Both the position numbers and the translations under genes were made by a program. A stretch of 64,000 bases of DNA from Bacillota bacterium. Its GTDB lineage: Bacteria; Bacillota; Clostridia; Tissierellales; Sedimentibacteraceae. The stretch spans positions 103,626-167,625 of the forward strand of contig JAEXUD010000006.1 of the NCBI GenBank assembly GCA_023453025.1, read 5' to 3'. The notes beneath the pieces were generated by a model. That model saw nothing but the letters and a program-made list of their open reading frames with translations. It ran no database searches and had not been told where the DNA came from. Shown one piece after another: positions 33,354 through 41,688 of this stretch (position 1 is the first letter of the stretch; each line of letters opens with the position of its first letter).

Positions 33354-34706
33354 ATGGATATCAGACCGTTAGTTGAAAAGATATTTCAAAAGGGAAAAGC
33401 TCAGGGACTTGGAGATATGGAGGTTTATTATTCCGCAGGAAGCAGTCTTTCACTGAAGGTATTCCAGAAGGAACTTGACGGGTACAGTCTTTCCGAAAGC
33501 GAAGGTTTGTCGTTAAGAGGTGAGTACAAGGGTAAAATGGGATATTCCTATACTGAAAAGGTGGATGAATCTTCTATAGATTTATTGGTTAAAAATGTGG
33601 CTGAAAATGCAACTGTAATAGATTCGGATGATGAAGAATTCATTTACGAAGGCTCAAAGGAATATAAAAAGGTAGATACATTTAACCCGGGGCTGGATGA
33701 TGTTTCAGAAACAGAAAAAATTGATTTTGTAAAACAATTGGAGGAAGAAGCTTTTAAAATTGATAAAAGAATAACATCAGTTGAAACCTGTGTTTACGGA
33801 GACGGTTACGGTGAAACAGTTATGTCAAACACCAAAGGCCTCTACCTTCATGATAAGAGTAATATAGCATATACATACGTTGTTGTGGTAGCTAAAGAGG
33901 GTCAGGATATTAAGACCGGAATGGCATACAGGTCAGGAAATGACTTTTCAAAATTCAATCCTAAGGAAATTGCCGAGGAAGCAGTAAAGGAAGCTCTTTC
34001 GCTTTTGGGAGCAAAATCTGTCAGATCCGGTGATTATCCGGTAGTAATCAGAAACAGTGCTGCTGCTGATTTATTGGAGGCTTTTACCGGAATTTTCTCT
34101 GCTGAAAGCGTGCAGAAGGATTTGTCATTATTAAAGGGTAAGCTTGGAGAGCAAATAGGAAGTGAAAAATTTACCTTGGTAGATGATCCTTTTATGGAGG
34201 ATGGATTAGCTTCAAAGTCCTTTGACGGTGAAGGAGTTGCATGCAAATATAAGAAGGTTGTTGATAAGGGTGTATTAAAAACATATTTCCACAATTTAAA
34301 AACTGCAAAGAAGGATGGAATTGAAACAACCGGCAATGCAAGCAAGGGCTCATACAAGGCATCTATAGGAATTGCACCTTCTAATTTCTATGTTGAAAAC
34401 GGCAATAAAACATTGGATGAAATTATTTCTGAAATGGAGAAAGGTATTTTGATTACCGAGCTTCAAGGTCTTCATGCAGGACTTAATTCCATATCCGGAG
34501 ATTTTTCGCTGGCAGCATTGGGGTTTGAAATAAAGGATGGAAAAATCACAGGTCCGGTTGAGCAAATTACTGTGGCGGGAAATTACTTTGAAATGATTAA
34601 AAATATTGAAGAAGTGGGCTCGGATTTGAAATTTGGTCTGCCGGGAAACGCTTATATAGGGTCACCGTCATTAAAGATTAAAAAGCTGGCAATAGCAGGT
34701 GAATAA
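33354..34706 (+). CDS. tldE: TldE/PmbA partner protein
   Basis: 450 residues from ATG 33354 (AGGTGA at 33343-33348; an in-frame ATG at 33291 lies inside tldD and is not used). It shares the TldD/PmbA fold (TGNASKGSYKASIGIAPSNFYVENG; LQGLHAGLNSISGDFSLAALGFEI), but in place of the HExxxH zinc motif it has AADLLEAFTGIF, as expected for the non-catalytic subunit. It works with TldD in the cytoplasm. A terminator follows. Confidence 0.95.
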   Translation: MDIRPLVEKIFQKGKAQGLGDMEVYYSAGSSLSLKVFQKELDGYSLSESEGLSLRGEYKGKMGYSYTEKVDESSIDLLVKNVAENATVIDSDDEEFIYEGSKEYKKVDTFNPGLDDVSETEKIDFVKQLEEEAFKIDKRITSVETCVYGDGYGETVMSNTKGLYLHDKSNIAYTYVVVVAKEGQDIKTGMAYRSGNDFSKFNPKEIAEEAVKEALSLLGAKSVRSGDYPVVIRNSAAADLLEAFTGIFSAESVQKDLSLLKGKLGEQIGSEKFTLVDDPFMEDGLASKSFDGEGVACKYKKVVDKGVLKTYFHNLKTAKKDGIETTGNASKGSYKASIGIAPSNFYVENGNKTLDEIISEMEKGILITELQGLHAGLNSISGDFSLAALGFEIKDGKITGPVEQITVAGNYFEMIKNIEEVGSDLKFGLPGNAYIGSPSLKIKKLAIAGE

Positions 34707-34756
34707 AATTTTTGAGGCGGGCTATGTGTCCGCCTGTTGTTTTAAAGCATAAATAG

Positions 34757-34788
34757 AAAAGACAATCCGCCGGATTGTCTTTTTTAAA
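34757..34788 (+). terminator. Terminator of tldDE
   Basis: AAAAGACAATCC (34757-34768) pairs perfectly with GGATTGTCTTTT (34772-34783) around a 3-nt loop, followed by TTAAA. Confidence 0.8.
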
Positions 34789-34806
34789 GTGTCATTTAAT
34801 AATTGA

Positions 34807-35004
34807 TTAGTCTACTCTTTCATGTTCATTGAATAATAATGTTATGCAGTATAAACCTGCTAAACCAACAAGTCCATACACCAAGCGGCTGAATATTGCT
34901 GTTTGGCCTCCAAATATAGCAGCAACTAAATCAAATTGGAATAATGCAATCAAACCCCAGTTTATAGCTCCTATAATGACCAATACCAATGCAAATTTAT
35001 CCAT
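34807..35004 (-). CDS. DUF378 small membrane protein
   Basis: 65 residues with two transmembrane helices (VLVIIGAINWGLIALF and LVYGLVGLAGLYCITLLF) and the conserved GAINWGL and GLYC motifs of the DUF378/YuzA family. Its function is unknown. Its start has AAGGAGG upstream. It is convergent with tldDE and divergent from the next small gene. Confidence 0.85.
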   Translation of the reverse strand: MDKFALVLVIIGAINWGLIALFQFDLVAAIFGGQTAIFSRLVYGLVGLAGLYCITLLFNEHERVD

Positions 35005-35163
35005 AGGTTACTATCCTCCTTAAATTTAAATATATTGTTATTGTTTCAATAATTTTCTAGATTATGCACAAATCAAAAAAATAAATCTTAGGCTTATTCA
35101 ATTAACACATATTTTATTTGTGAATATAATAATTAAAATGAAATTTGTATTAAGGAGGTTTTT

Positions 35164-35451
35164 ATGGAAAATATCAGGCCTGAAAATATTGAAGCCAATG
35201 AAGAAGTTAATGTTCAATGCGATTGCGACAGGATTGGCGGCAGAGTTGGCGAAAGAAGACCGATTGCACCTCAGCCGCCCTGCGGTTGTCACAGGGACAG
35301 AGTAGCAGGTATCGGCGGAATAGATTCATCTCTATTATTTTTCTTTTTATTATTGGTAGTTATTGTTTGTCAAAGTGACTGCGATATAGATTTGAATACT
35401 TTACTTTGGTTTTTCTTACTGCTGGTAGTACTATACAATAACAGATTTTAA
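35164..35451 (+). CDS. Small Cys-rich membrane protein
   Basis: 95 residues. The N-terminal half is hydrophilic with CDCDR and PPCGCHRD cysteine clusters. The C-terminal half has two hydrophobic stretches (LLFFFLLLVVIVC and LLWFFLLLVVLY). AAGGAGG precedes the ATG. It is not firmly recognised; the Leu/Phe/Val-rich LLFFFLLLV style resembles small membrane proteins often found in spore-forming Firmicutes, so a sporulation role is only a guess. A strong bidirectional terminator follows. Confidence 0.7.
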   Translation: MENIRPENIEANEEVNVQCDCDRIGGRVGERRPIAPQPPCGCHRDRVAGIGGIDSSLLFFFLLLVVIVCQSDCDIDLNTLLWFFLLLVVLYNNRF

Positions 35452-35455
35452 ATTT

Positions 35456-35489
35456 AAAACAAGTCTGCTCAATTAAGCAGACTTGTTTT
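35456..35489. terminator. Bidirectional terminator
   Basis: AAAACAAGTCTGCT (35456-35469) pairs perfectly with AGCAGACTTGTTTT (35476-35489). It serves the rightward small-protein gene and the leftward gene ending at 35488. Confidence 0.85.
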
Positions 35490-35751
35490 AATCATCTATT
35501 AATTCTACCTCTAATTTGTCAAAATCAACTTCATCAACAAAATCCTGAGGATAAAAGGTCACAGATTTAAATTGTGAAAATTCCGTTTCGTGTTTTTTCA
35601 ACCAAACAGGTACACTTATATCAAGTTTTTGACATATTTCCTTAAGGCATTTGTCCCTTTTATCAATATTACTGATATTGTCTTTGTTTTTAACTGTGAT
35701 AGAATTTATAATTTTATTCCTGCTTATTTTTCTTGCCCATAATTTATACAT
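35488..35751 (-). CDS. Conserved-looking hypothetical protein
   Basis: 87 residues: a basic N-terminus (MYKLWARKISRNKIINS), a charged helical middle with two cysteines, and an acidic C-terminus (QDFVDEVDFDKLEVELIDD). No family recognised. The ATG has a weak upstream GGTGA-like site. It lies 36 nt downstream of the HesB-like selenoprotein gene in the same direction, so the two may share a transcript; a link to iron-sulfur or selenium biology is only contextual. Confidence 0.65.
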   Translation of the reverse strand: MYKLWARKISRNKIINSITVKNKDNISNIDKRDKCLKEICQKLDISVPVWLKKHETEFSQFKSVTFYPQDFVDEVDFDKLEVELIDD

Positions 35752-35787
35752 GTCTCACCAGATATTTTTAATATTAAATATATTTTT

Positions 35788-36063
35788 TTAACTGAATTTT
35801 GCAACAACTTCAAAACCTTTTCTGAAAACTCCGTTTGTATAATCTATTTCCGCTCCCTTGATTGCTCCTTCTAGTTCATCGGAAACAATTAAATCAAATC
35901 CTTCAACATTATAAATTTTATCATTTTCTGACTGTTTCTCCGAAACAATGCCTAATTCGGCACCACATCAGGAAAATCCGGTTATTTTTAATTTGATTGG
36001 CTGCTGATTAGCTTTGAATTCGTTTAATTTATCTTTTGCTTTTTCTGTTATCTTAAAGTCCAT
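35788..36063 (-). CDS. HesB-like (IscA-family) protein with in-frame UGA, putative selenoprotein
   Basis: The frame from ATG 36063 (GGAGG upstream) to TAA 35788 encodes 91 residues if the TGA at 35970-35968 (codon 32) is read as selenocysteine: MDFKITEKAKDKL..., LKITGFS-U-CGAELGI, and a normal C-terminus. Codon composition and frame are coding-like on both sides, so simple decay is unlikely. In HesB/IscA-type proteins this site (GFxCCG) holds a conserved Cys, and HesB-like selenoproteins with U-C-G here are a known family. Downstream of the UGA the mRNA can form CCGAA/UUCGG enclosing an 11-nt loop with GG, consistent with a bacterial SECIS. The likely role is iron-sulfur or redox chemistry in the cytoplasm. 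Confidence 0.8.
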
Positions 36064-36214
36064 AATTTCCTCCATTAATTGTTTTATTCACTATACGAAA
36101 TTTTAAAATATATTACAGTGATTCAGTCACATTAGTTTAACTCCAATAAGAATTTTTATGTTTGATTAATATATTATTATAAAATTGTTATAATTACAAG
36201 ATATAAATGGATTA

Positions 36215-36883
36215 TTATGATAATAAAATACTTTTAGCTGTATTTTTATCAGTATTTTCCATATTGATTTTTTTTATAATTTCAAGCGGTCTGTTATTAA
36301 TAATGTATATGGTGTTTGATAATGTTACAGCTTCATCAACATCATGGGTTATAAATAATACGGTTCTTTTACTTTCATTCCAAAGCTTAACAAATAACGA
36401 AATCATTTCACCTTTTAATTTCAAATCAAGACCCTTGAAAGGTTCGTCTAAAATCAGAAAATTTGAAGGGTAAGCAAATGCCCGTGCTAACGAAACTCTT
36501 TGACACATTCCTCCGCTTAAGGCATTTGGTTTATAAAGTTCATAGCCCTTTAAATCTACCATTTCAACATAGTTGTTTATAATATTTACCCGTTTTTTTT
36601 CATTATAAACATCCTTTAGTACAAAATCAATATTGTCGTATACACTGTACCATTCAAGAAGTCTGGGTTCCTGAAAAACATAGGAAAATACAGCATTTTC
36701 ATTACCCGTCAATTTGCCGTTATCAATAGGAGCAAGACCGGAAGCAATATTGGCAATTGTTGTCTTGCCCACACCTGACGGACCAAATAAGCATGATATC
36801 TTTTCTGCCTCAAAAGAGATACTGAAATTTTTTAGAATATCTATATTATCATATTTTTTATTGACATTAACCAGACTAATCAT
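36215..36883 (-). CDS. ABC transporter ATPase (SsuB/TauB type)
   Basis: 222 residues from ATG 36883 (CGAGG upstream; an in-frame ATG 15 nt earlier lies further inside the permease gene). Walker A is FGPSGVGKTT, the signature is LSGGMCQRVSLARA, and Walker B is FLILDEPFKGLD. It energises the importer encoded upstream. The start overlaps the permease stop region by a few nt, indicating coupling. The interval 36064-36214 has no gene on either strand that I can support. Confidence 0.9.
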   Translation of the reverse strand: MISLVNVNKKYDNIDILKNFSISFEAEKISCLFGPSGVGKTTIANIASGLAPIDNGKLTGNENAVFSYVFQEPRLLEWYSVYDNIDFVLKDVYNEKKRVNIINNYVEMVDLKGYELYKPNALSGGMCQRVSLARAFAYPSNFLILDEPFKGLDLKLKGEMISLFVKLWNESKRTVLFITHDVDEAVTLSNTIYIINNRPLEIIKKINMENTDKNTAKSILLS

Positions 36884-37625
36884 AATTCCTCGATTCAAAC
36901 AATTTTTTTAAAACAGCTTCAAAAATATAGCTCAATGCTATTATTATAACAGTCCAGGCAAACAAGTCAGGAATTTCCAAATAAACTTTTGAATCATACA
37001 AATAGCCGCCGATCGAGTACTTAGGAAGGCTTAATACTTCTGCAGCGGAAGTTACCTTCCATCCGATACCCAGCGCAGATATCATTGATGCTTTAATATA
37101 TGGGAGAGCTGAATAAAAGTATACTGATTTTATTATATGAAATTTTTTTATGTTATATATTTTGCACATTTGCAAAAGCTTATAGTCAGTTGCCTTGATT
37201 CCGCTCACCACATTTGTCCATATTATTGGGAAACACATAAGAAATGCGACAAAAATAGGCACATTGGTATCCTTGAACCACATAATCGCAATGATTATTA
37301 CAGACATTACGGGGACTGTTCTGATAATACTTATTAATGGGTTAAGCAAATCATAGAAAAATTGGGTTGTTCCACAGAGATACCCGGTGATTATTCCTAA
37401 GACACAAGAAATTATAAATCCTGCAAGTGTCCTGTAAGAACTGTAAAATATTGTTATATAGGTATCCTTTGTCTTAAGCAGATGCAAGAGAGCATTAAAT
37501 GTTGAAAAAGGAGAAGGGAGGTAAATCTCCTGATTAATAATCAAGGATAATATCTCCCATATTATAATCCAAAATAATATTATGGTAATTTTCCTGCTTT
37601 TATTGTGCAAAATAAAATGCATCAT
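36876..37625 (-). CDS. ABC transporter permease (SsuC/TauC type)
   Basis: 249 residues with about six membrane helices and the inner-membrane permease EAA-like loop (GIKATDYKLLQMCKIYNIKKFHIIKSVYF). Strong resemblance to the nitrate/sulfonate/taurine and thiamine-precursor permease family. It forms the channel with the ATPase and the binding lipoprotein, whose genes overlap it on both sides. Confidence 0.9.
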   Translation of the reverse strand: MMHFILHNKSRKITIILFWIIIWEILSLIINQEIYLPSPFSTFNALLHLLKTKDTYITIFYSSYRTLAGFIISCVLGIITGYLCGTTQFFYDLLNPLISIIRTVPVMSVIIIAIMWFKDTNVPIFVAFLMCFPIIWTNVVSGIKATDYKLLQMCKIYNIKKFHIIKSVYFYSALPYIKASMISALGIGWKVTSAAEVLSLPKYSIGGYLYDSKVYLEIPDLFAWTVIIIALSYIFEAVLKKLFESRNYD

Positions 37626-38640
37626 CAGGTAATTTTCCTCCTACGGAAGCCGGGTTAGAATCAAATAAAATTTTATAGAAGCTGTTTAAGCTTGTTTTTT
37701 CATCTTGAGCGCGGGAAAAAGTAATTCCGCAATAAGGTATTGCTTTTTCAACTAATGCTGCGCCTTGCATAATCTCATTTTTTTCTACAAGCAAAGAAGC
37801 ATCTGCAGGATTTTCATTGACCCATTTAACCGAAGCCTCATATTGTTTTAAAAATTCAGTTACAAAATCCATATTGTTTTCCGCAAATTCTTTATTTACC
37901 ACAATGCAGCCTGTATACAGCGGACTTGCATCAGAAGATAATTTTTTCCATTCTTCATTTAAATCAATCAACATTTTTACATTATTATTTTTTATGGTTA
38001 CTTGTGCAGCAAATGGCTGGGGCAGAAGCGCAACCTTTGAATCCTCTGCTATTACTGATTGTGCCAGTGTCGCGTGGTCGGCTGCATAATCAAGCTCCAC
38101 ACTGTCTGAAAGTCCATTTTCCTTCAGTATATAGTTCATTGCATAATCAGGAGTAGATCCCTTGGCGCTCATACCAAGTGTTTCTCCTTCCAAATCAGAG
38201 ATGGAAGTAATTTCATCTGCTCCGACTATGTATAAATTGCCTATGGTATTTACTGCCATGAGCTGAATTTTCCCTTCGGTCTTATTATACAAAACAGAAG
38301 CTAAATTAATAGGAACAGAAGAAATTTGTATGTCACCGTTGATTATTTTTGCTGTGAGTGAATCAGGTGCGCTTTCGGCAACATATGAAACATTATATGC
38401 CTCGCTGTTTAACGCTTTTTCATCAATCATTTTAATCATACCAATTGATGTGGGACCTTTTAATCCTGCTATGGTAACATTGACTGGCTCTTGTGTTTTT
38501 TCATTTACTTCTTCTGGTTCTTGTTGAGTTTCCTGTATTTGATTTTCTGCAGATGCTTGATTTTGATTTTCATTGTTTGCGCATCCTGCACACAGAGCAA
38601 CAATCAAAATTATTGAGATAATTAAACTTATTTTTTTCAT
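37600..38640 (-). CDS. ABC substrate-binding lipoprotein (NMT1/SsuA-like)
   Basis: 346 residues. The signal peptide ends in the lipobox ALCAGC, placing the mature protein on the outer face of the membrane. A Glu/Gln-rich linker (about 22-50) precedes the periplasmic-binding fold. GLKGPTSIGMIKMID and SDLEGETLGMSAKGSTPDYAMNYIL match NMT1/SsuA-type proteins that bind sulfonates, pyrimidines or similar small organics. Substrate not assignable. It is the first transporter gene after the ACT-type regulator gene, and overlaps the permease gene by 26 nt. Confidence 0.9.
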   Translation of the reverse strand: MKKISLIISIILIVALCAGCANNENQNQASAENQIQETQQEPEEVNEKTQEPVNVTIAGLKGPTSIGMIKMIDEKALNSEAYNVSYVAESAPDSLTAKIINGDIQISSVPINLASVLYNKTEGKIQLMAVNTIGNLYIVGADEITSISDLEGETLGMSAKGSTPDYAMNYILKENGLSDSVELDYAADHATLAQSVIAEDSKVALLPQPFAAQVTIKNNNVKMLIDLNEEWKKLSSDASPLYTGCIVVNKEFAENNMDFVTEFLKQYEASVKWVNENPADASLLVEKNEIMQGAALVEKAIPYCGITFSRAQDEKTSLNSFYKILFDSNPASVGGKLPDDAFYFAQ

Positions 38641-38653
38641 ATTTCCTCCAAAA

Positions 38654-38899
38654 CTATTTTTTTGATAATGCGCTTTTCACGCTTAAACCTTTCATTTTCC
38701 CCAGCTTGCCTGTAAGGGCACCAATTTCGTCTGTAGTTCCGTCAACAATCAGGGATATTACATTGACACCTCGTTCTCTGTAAGGAACTCCCATTCGTCC
38801 GACAATTACATTGGCATATTGATGCAGAATTTCATTTACCTCAGTAATATGGGTTAAATCTTCAATTACAATTCCAATCACGCCTATTCTTTTTTCCAT
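38654..38899 (-). CDS. TM1266-family ACT-like regulator
   Basis: 81 residues from ATG 38899 (AAAGGAG upstream). Upstream in-frame codons to 38929 come from the adjacent repeat element and are not part of the protein. MEKRIGVIGIVIEDLTHITEVNEIL, VGRMGVPYRERGVNVISLIVDG and the ending GKLGKMKGLSVKSALSK are typical of the iron-only hydrogenase system regulator (TM1266) family. These usually sit beside HydEFG or hydrogenase genes; here the partner is an ABC importer. It is the first gene of the operon. Confidence 0.88.
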   Translation of the reverse strand: MEKRIGVIGIVIEDLTHITEVNEILHQYANVIVGRMGVPYRERGVNVISLIVDGTTDEIGALTGKLGKMKGLSVKSALSKK

Positions 38900-38904
38900 A
38901 AATT

Positions 38905-38986
38905 CTCCTTTCACAGTCTCATTCACCAAATTATCAGTTCACTACCGTTCGCATAATTTGGGAGTTCGTTGCGGTAGGGCATACAA
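38905..38986 (-). repeat. Dispersed hairpin repeat, copy 2
   Basis: Read on the minus strand it matches 914-1040: TTGTATGCCCTA, CCGCAACGA, CTCCCAAATTATG, an 18-nt loop, ATAATTTGGTGAA and GAGACTG. The 9-bp inverted repeat CCAAATTAT/ATAATTTGG and the loop length are conserved although loop bases differ. It ends at the ribosome binding site of the TM1266-type gene. Confidence 0.7.
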
Positions 38987-39014
38987 TAAAAAATCCTTGC
39001 AGGCGCAAGGAATA
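38985..39014 (-). terminator. Terminator of the XRE-type gene
   Basis: On the minus strand TCCTTGC/GCAAGGA arms (39005-39011 with 38994-39000) around a 4-nt loop are followed by TTTTTTATT. Confidence 0.7.
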
Positions 39015-39094
39015 AAAGTCAATTATGTACTTAATTTATTTCCTTGCTCTCAGATAACCTTAAGCTCAGAGATTATATTTTCTATATGCAATTT

Positions 39095-39286
39095 TCAAGA
39101 AAGTAAATCTTCCTTTGTTATATTGAAATACTGAACAAAGCTTGACAAATAAAATTCAGATGGTTCTTCTTCGTTAATTTCATATAATTTTATTCTTTCT
39201 TTTGGTACATTCAGTGCAACACTCAGCTCCTGTTTGGTCATTTCATTTTTTTTCCTGATTTGTTTTAACTTTTCGCCTAATGTCAT
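39095..39286 (-). CDS. XRE-family helix-turn-helix regulator
   Basis: 63 residues from ATG 39286 (AGAGGTG with 6-nt spacing; a GTG inside that site is in frame but not used). LGEKLKQIRKKNEMTKQELSVALNVPKERIKLYE forms a Cro/C1-type HTH filling most of the protein. No effector domain. Stand-alone regulators of this size usually control nearby genes or themselves; the divergent GNAT gene is one possible target. Confidence 0.85.
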   Translation of the reverse strand: MTLGEKLKQIRKKNEMTKQELSVALNVPKERIKLYEINEEEPSEFYLSSFVQYFNITKEDLLS

Positions 39287-39477
39287 AATTATCACCTCTA
39301 AATTTATTTGAGTACTATATTTATTATATCAAAATTTACAGATTTTACAATAAAATATAGAAAGGATAATTATTTACTTGAGTAAATTCTAACAGATTGT
39401 TATAAAAATGTCAAACAAAAAAGCTTGCAAAAGTGAAAAATATGTTATAATACTTAAAAAATGTATAGAGGGCAATT

Positions 39478-39915
39478 ATGATATCAACAAAATGGCTTCA
39501 AGGGAAAGATAATATTAATGAAGCACTAGAAATAAGAAAAAAGGTATTTTGTGATGAGCTAAATCAAGATAAAGTTATGGTGTACGATGTTTTGGATGAT
39601 TTTGCTTATAATGTGGTTATATATGAAGATGAAATACCTGTCGGAAGCGGAAGGCTGTTATTTAAGGAAGGAAAATATTTCATAGATAATGTATGTGTTC
39701 TTAAGGAATACAGAGGAAGACACTACGGAGATTTAATCGTGCGCATGCTGGTGAGAAGGTCAGTCAACATGGGGGCGGAAGATACCTTCTCACTGGTTGA
39801 CAGTAACTGCATGAAGCTATTTGAAAATATAGGATTTATTAAAACAGAAGAATATGAAGACGGGAAGTCATTGATGATTAAGACAGGAGATGTGGGAGGA
39901 GGATGTAAACAATGA
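39478..39915 (+). CDS. GNAT N-acetyltransferase
   Basis: 145 residues. The acetyl-CoA binding motif A is VCVLKEYRGRHYGDLIVRMLVRR near residues 76-98, and NVVIYEDEIPVGSGRLLFKEGKYFIDN gives the preceding strands. The fold is that of general GNATs (small-molecule or protein N-acetylation). GAGGGCAATT precedes the ATG. Its 3' end is close to or overlaps the sigma-54 regulator gene, so the two are probably co-transcribed; a role in signalling or in the catabolic island is unproven. Confidence 0.85.
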   Translation: MISTKWLQGKDNINEALEIRKKVFCDELNQDKVMVYDVLDDFAYNVVIYEDEIPVGSGRLLFKEGKYFIDNVCVLKEYRGRHYGDLIVRMLVRRSVNMGAEDTFSLVDSNCMKLFENIGFIKTEEYEDGKSLMIKTGDVGGGCKQ

Positions 39916-39931
39916 AGATGAGGCGAAGAAC

Positions 39932-41512
39932 ATGTTAACTATAAAAGATTTAATGAACCCGAATATAAAAGATAAAGAATCAGAGATGAAATTAATGGAA
40001 TCTACATATTTACGGGATATAAATCTGGAAGAGCTTGGGTCTGTAATACATGAATATGTGAATGTGGTTGACGAAAAATACAATATTGTAGGCGCAGTTA
40101 AAACCGAGCGATTAAAATATCTTATAAATAAGCAAAGAGAAAACCTTTTAATTCAGGTTCTTGATACGATGAAAACCGGATTCGTGGCAATAGACAGAGA
40201 CAGCAGAATTTTTTATGTAAATCATGCATATGGTCACATATTGAATATAAACATCAGTAAGATTCTCGGAAGATATCTGAGTATAATTGAACCTGAAGCC
40301 ACATTGCTCAATGTACTTAAAACCAAACAAAGCCAGCATGTAGATAACCAGTTTATCAAGAGCATAAGTACATATGTAGATATTAACACTCACCCGATGA
40401 TGGATGGAGATGAGATGGTTGGAGCATACTCCATATTTACTGACGTAACAGATGTAAATGTGTTGCACAATGAGGTAAAACGTATTTCTGCAGTTGCCGA
40501 AGAGTATGGAAAACAAGTGAATGCTGAGAAATTTCTTGCAAAGAACAAAATAATCGGTGAAAGCAAGATATACCTGGATTGTGTAAATAAGGCATTAAAG
40601 GTTGCAAATACTGATACGATGGTTTTGCTCAGAGGTGAAAACGGTACAGGAAAAGAAATAATTGCAAATGTGATTAAAAGTCATTGTGCACGTAAAAACA
40701 AACCGTTTATAACTGTTAATTGCTCTGCAATTCCGGAGCCTTTAATTGAAAGCGAGCTGTTTGGCTACGAAGAAGGATCCTTCACCGGCGCTTCGAAAGG
40801 CGGCAAAATGGGGAAATTTCAGTTGGCTGATGGCGGAACATTATTTATGGATGAAATAGGAGACATGCCGTATCAGATGCAAGCCAAGCTTTTGAGGGTT
40901 TTGCAGGAAGGGGAAATCGAAAAGGTCGGCCGTCAAAATAACATTCCTATAGATGTAAGAGTTATTGCAGCTACTAACAAGCCTCTGGAGCAAATGGTTA
41001 AAGAAGGAACCTTCAGAGAAGATTTATATTATAGACTGAATGTTGTTTCTATTCATATACCTGCCCTGAGAGAAAGAGGAAACGACATACTGCTTCTTAC
41101 TGACTATTTTCTTGAAAAGTATTGCAAAAAATATGAGCGCCATCTGAAAATAGACAGAGCTGTTTATCAGACATTTCTCGCATATGACTGGCCGGGTAAT
41201 GTCAGGGAATTGCAAAACACTGTGGAGAGTGCCGTAGTTCTTTGTGATAGTGATATGATTACAATAGATGATTTGCCCGAAAGTATGAATGCTAAAAATA
41301 TTCAAACTGTTGGTATAAAACTGCCTGACTCTAAAAAGTTTATAATGCAATTTGATACACTGAAAGAAGAAATAGAAAACTTTGAAAAGAATGTAATCTT
41401 ACAAACCATAAATTATTATGATGGAGATAAGCACAAAGCGATGGAACAGTTAGGGATGACAAAGAGGACTTTTTACAGAAAGCTTGCCAAATTTGACACA
41501 AAAACAAGCTAG
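39932..41512 (+). CDS. Sigma-54-dependent enhancer-binding regulator (CBS-like/PAS/AAA/Fis)
   Basis: 526 residues from ATG 39932 (GAGGCG upstream); an earlier in-frame ATG at 39890 overlaps the GNAT gene and has its ribosome site too close. The N-terminal 70 residues look like part of a CBS domain (MLTIKDLMNPNI). A PAS domain follows (FVAIDRDSRIFYVNHAYGHIL), then a sigma-54 AAA domain with Walker A GENGTGKE, the sigma-54-contact loop EGSFTGA, Walker B GGTLFMDEIGDM and a GNVRELQNTVESA segment. The C-terminal Fis-type HTH is HKAMEQLGMTKRTFYRKL. It should activate the -24/-12 promoter at 41673 by binding the palindromes just downstream of its own gene. The PAS domain probably senses a pathway metabolite. 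Confidence 0.93.
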   Translation: MLTIKDLMNPNIKDKESEMKLMESTYLRDINLEELGSVIHEYVNVVDEKYNIVGAVKTERLKYLINKQRENLLIQVLDTMKTGFVAIDRDSRIFYVNHAYGHILNINISKILGRYLSIIEPEATLLNVLKTKQSQHVDNQFIKSISTYVDINTHPMMDGDEMVGAYSIFTDVTDVNVLHNEVKRISAVAEEYGKQVNAEKFLAKNKIIGESKIYLDCVNKALKVANTDTMVLLRGENGTGKEIIANVIKSHCARKNKPFITVNCSAIPEPLIESELFGYEEGSFTGASKGGKMGKFQLADGGTLFMDEIGDMPYQMQAKLLRVLQEGEIEKVGRQNNIPIDVRVIAATNKPLEQMVKEGTFREDLYYRLNVVSIHIPALRERGNDILLLTDYFLEKYCKKYERHLKIDRAVYQTFLAYDWPGNVRELQNTVESAVVLCDSDMITIDDLPESMNAKNIQTVGIKLPDSKKFIMQFDTLKEEIENFEKNVILQTINYYDGDKHKAMEQLGMTKRTFYRKLAKFDTKTS

Positions 41513-41563
41513 TGCCAAAATTGGCACAAGGAAATCTAAAGAGGACTGTGCCACAAATGGCAC
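41484..41563 (+). promoter_or_regulatory. Palindromic upstream activating sites for the regulator
   Basis: Three related 16-bp inverted repeats: GTGCCAAAATTGGCAC (41512-41527), GTGCCACAAATGGCAC (41548-41563) and a weaker TTGCCAAATTTGACAC (41484-41499, inside the end of the regulator gene). The two strong sites start 36 bp apart and lie about 110-160 bp upstream of the -24 element, the usual range for a looping enhancer-binding protein. A Fis-type HTH dimer would recognise such palindromes. Confidence 0.75.
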
Positions 41564-41672
41564 CAAACATTTGAAACGAAAACTATGGCTGCGAAGACGT
41601 AGTTTTTTTGTTTTGGCGGGACTATTGAAATTTCAGCAGTTATTAAATTCAAACTTCAAATGGAAAAATAAT

Positions 41673-41688
41673 TGGCACAAAAATTGCT
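41673..41688 (+). promoter_or_regulatory. Sigma-54 (-24/-12) promoter of the catabolic island
   Basis: TGGCAC-N5-TTGCT: TGGCAC at 41673-41678 and TTGCT at 41684-41688, matching the consensus TGGCAC-N5-TTGCW fully. Transcription should start near 41700, just before the ribosome site of the lyase-like gene. This also rules out the ATG at 41672 as the start of that gene. Confidence 0.88.

Noticed and set aside
35788..36063. HesB-like gene as a simple pseudogene with a nonsense mutation
   Set aside because: The stop is specifically TGA at the redox Cys position of a family with known selenoprotein members, and no other damage is present. Decay remains possible but less likely.
38900..38929. N-terminal extension of the TM1266-type protein
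   Set aside because: The extra codons derive from the dispersed repeat, and the internal ATG 38899 has the ribosome site and family-typical N-terminus.
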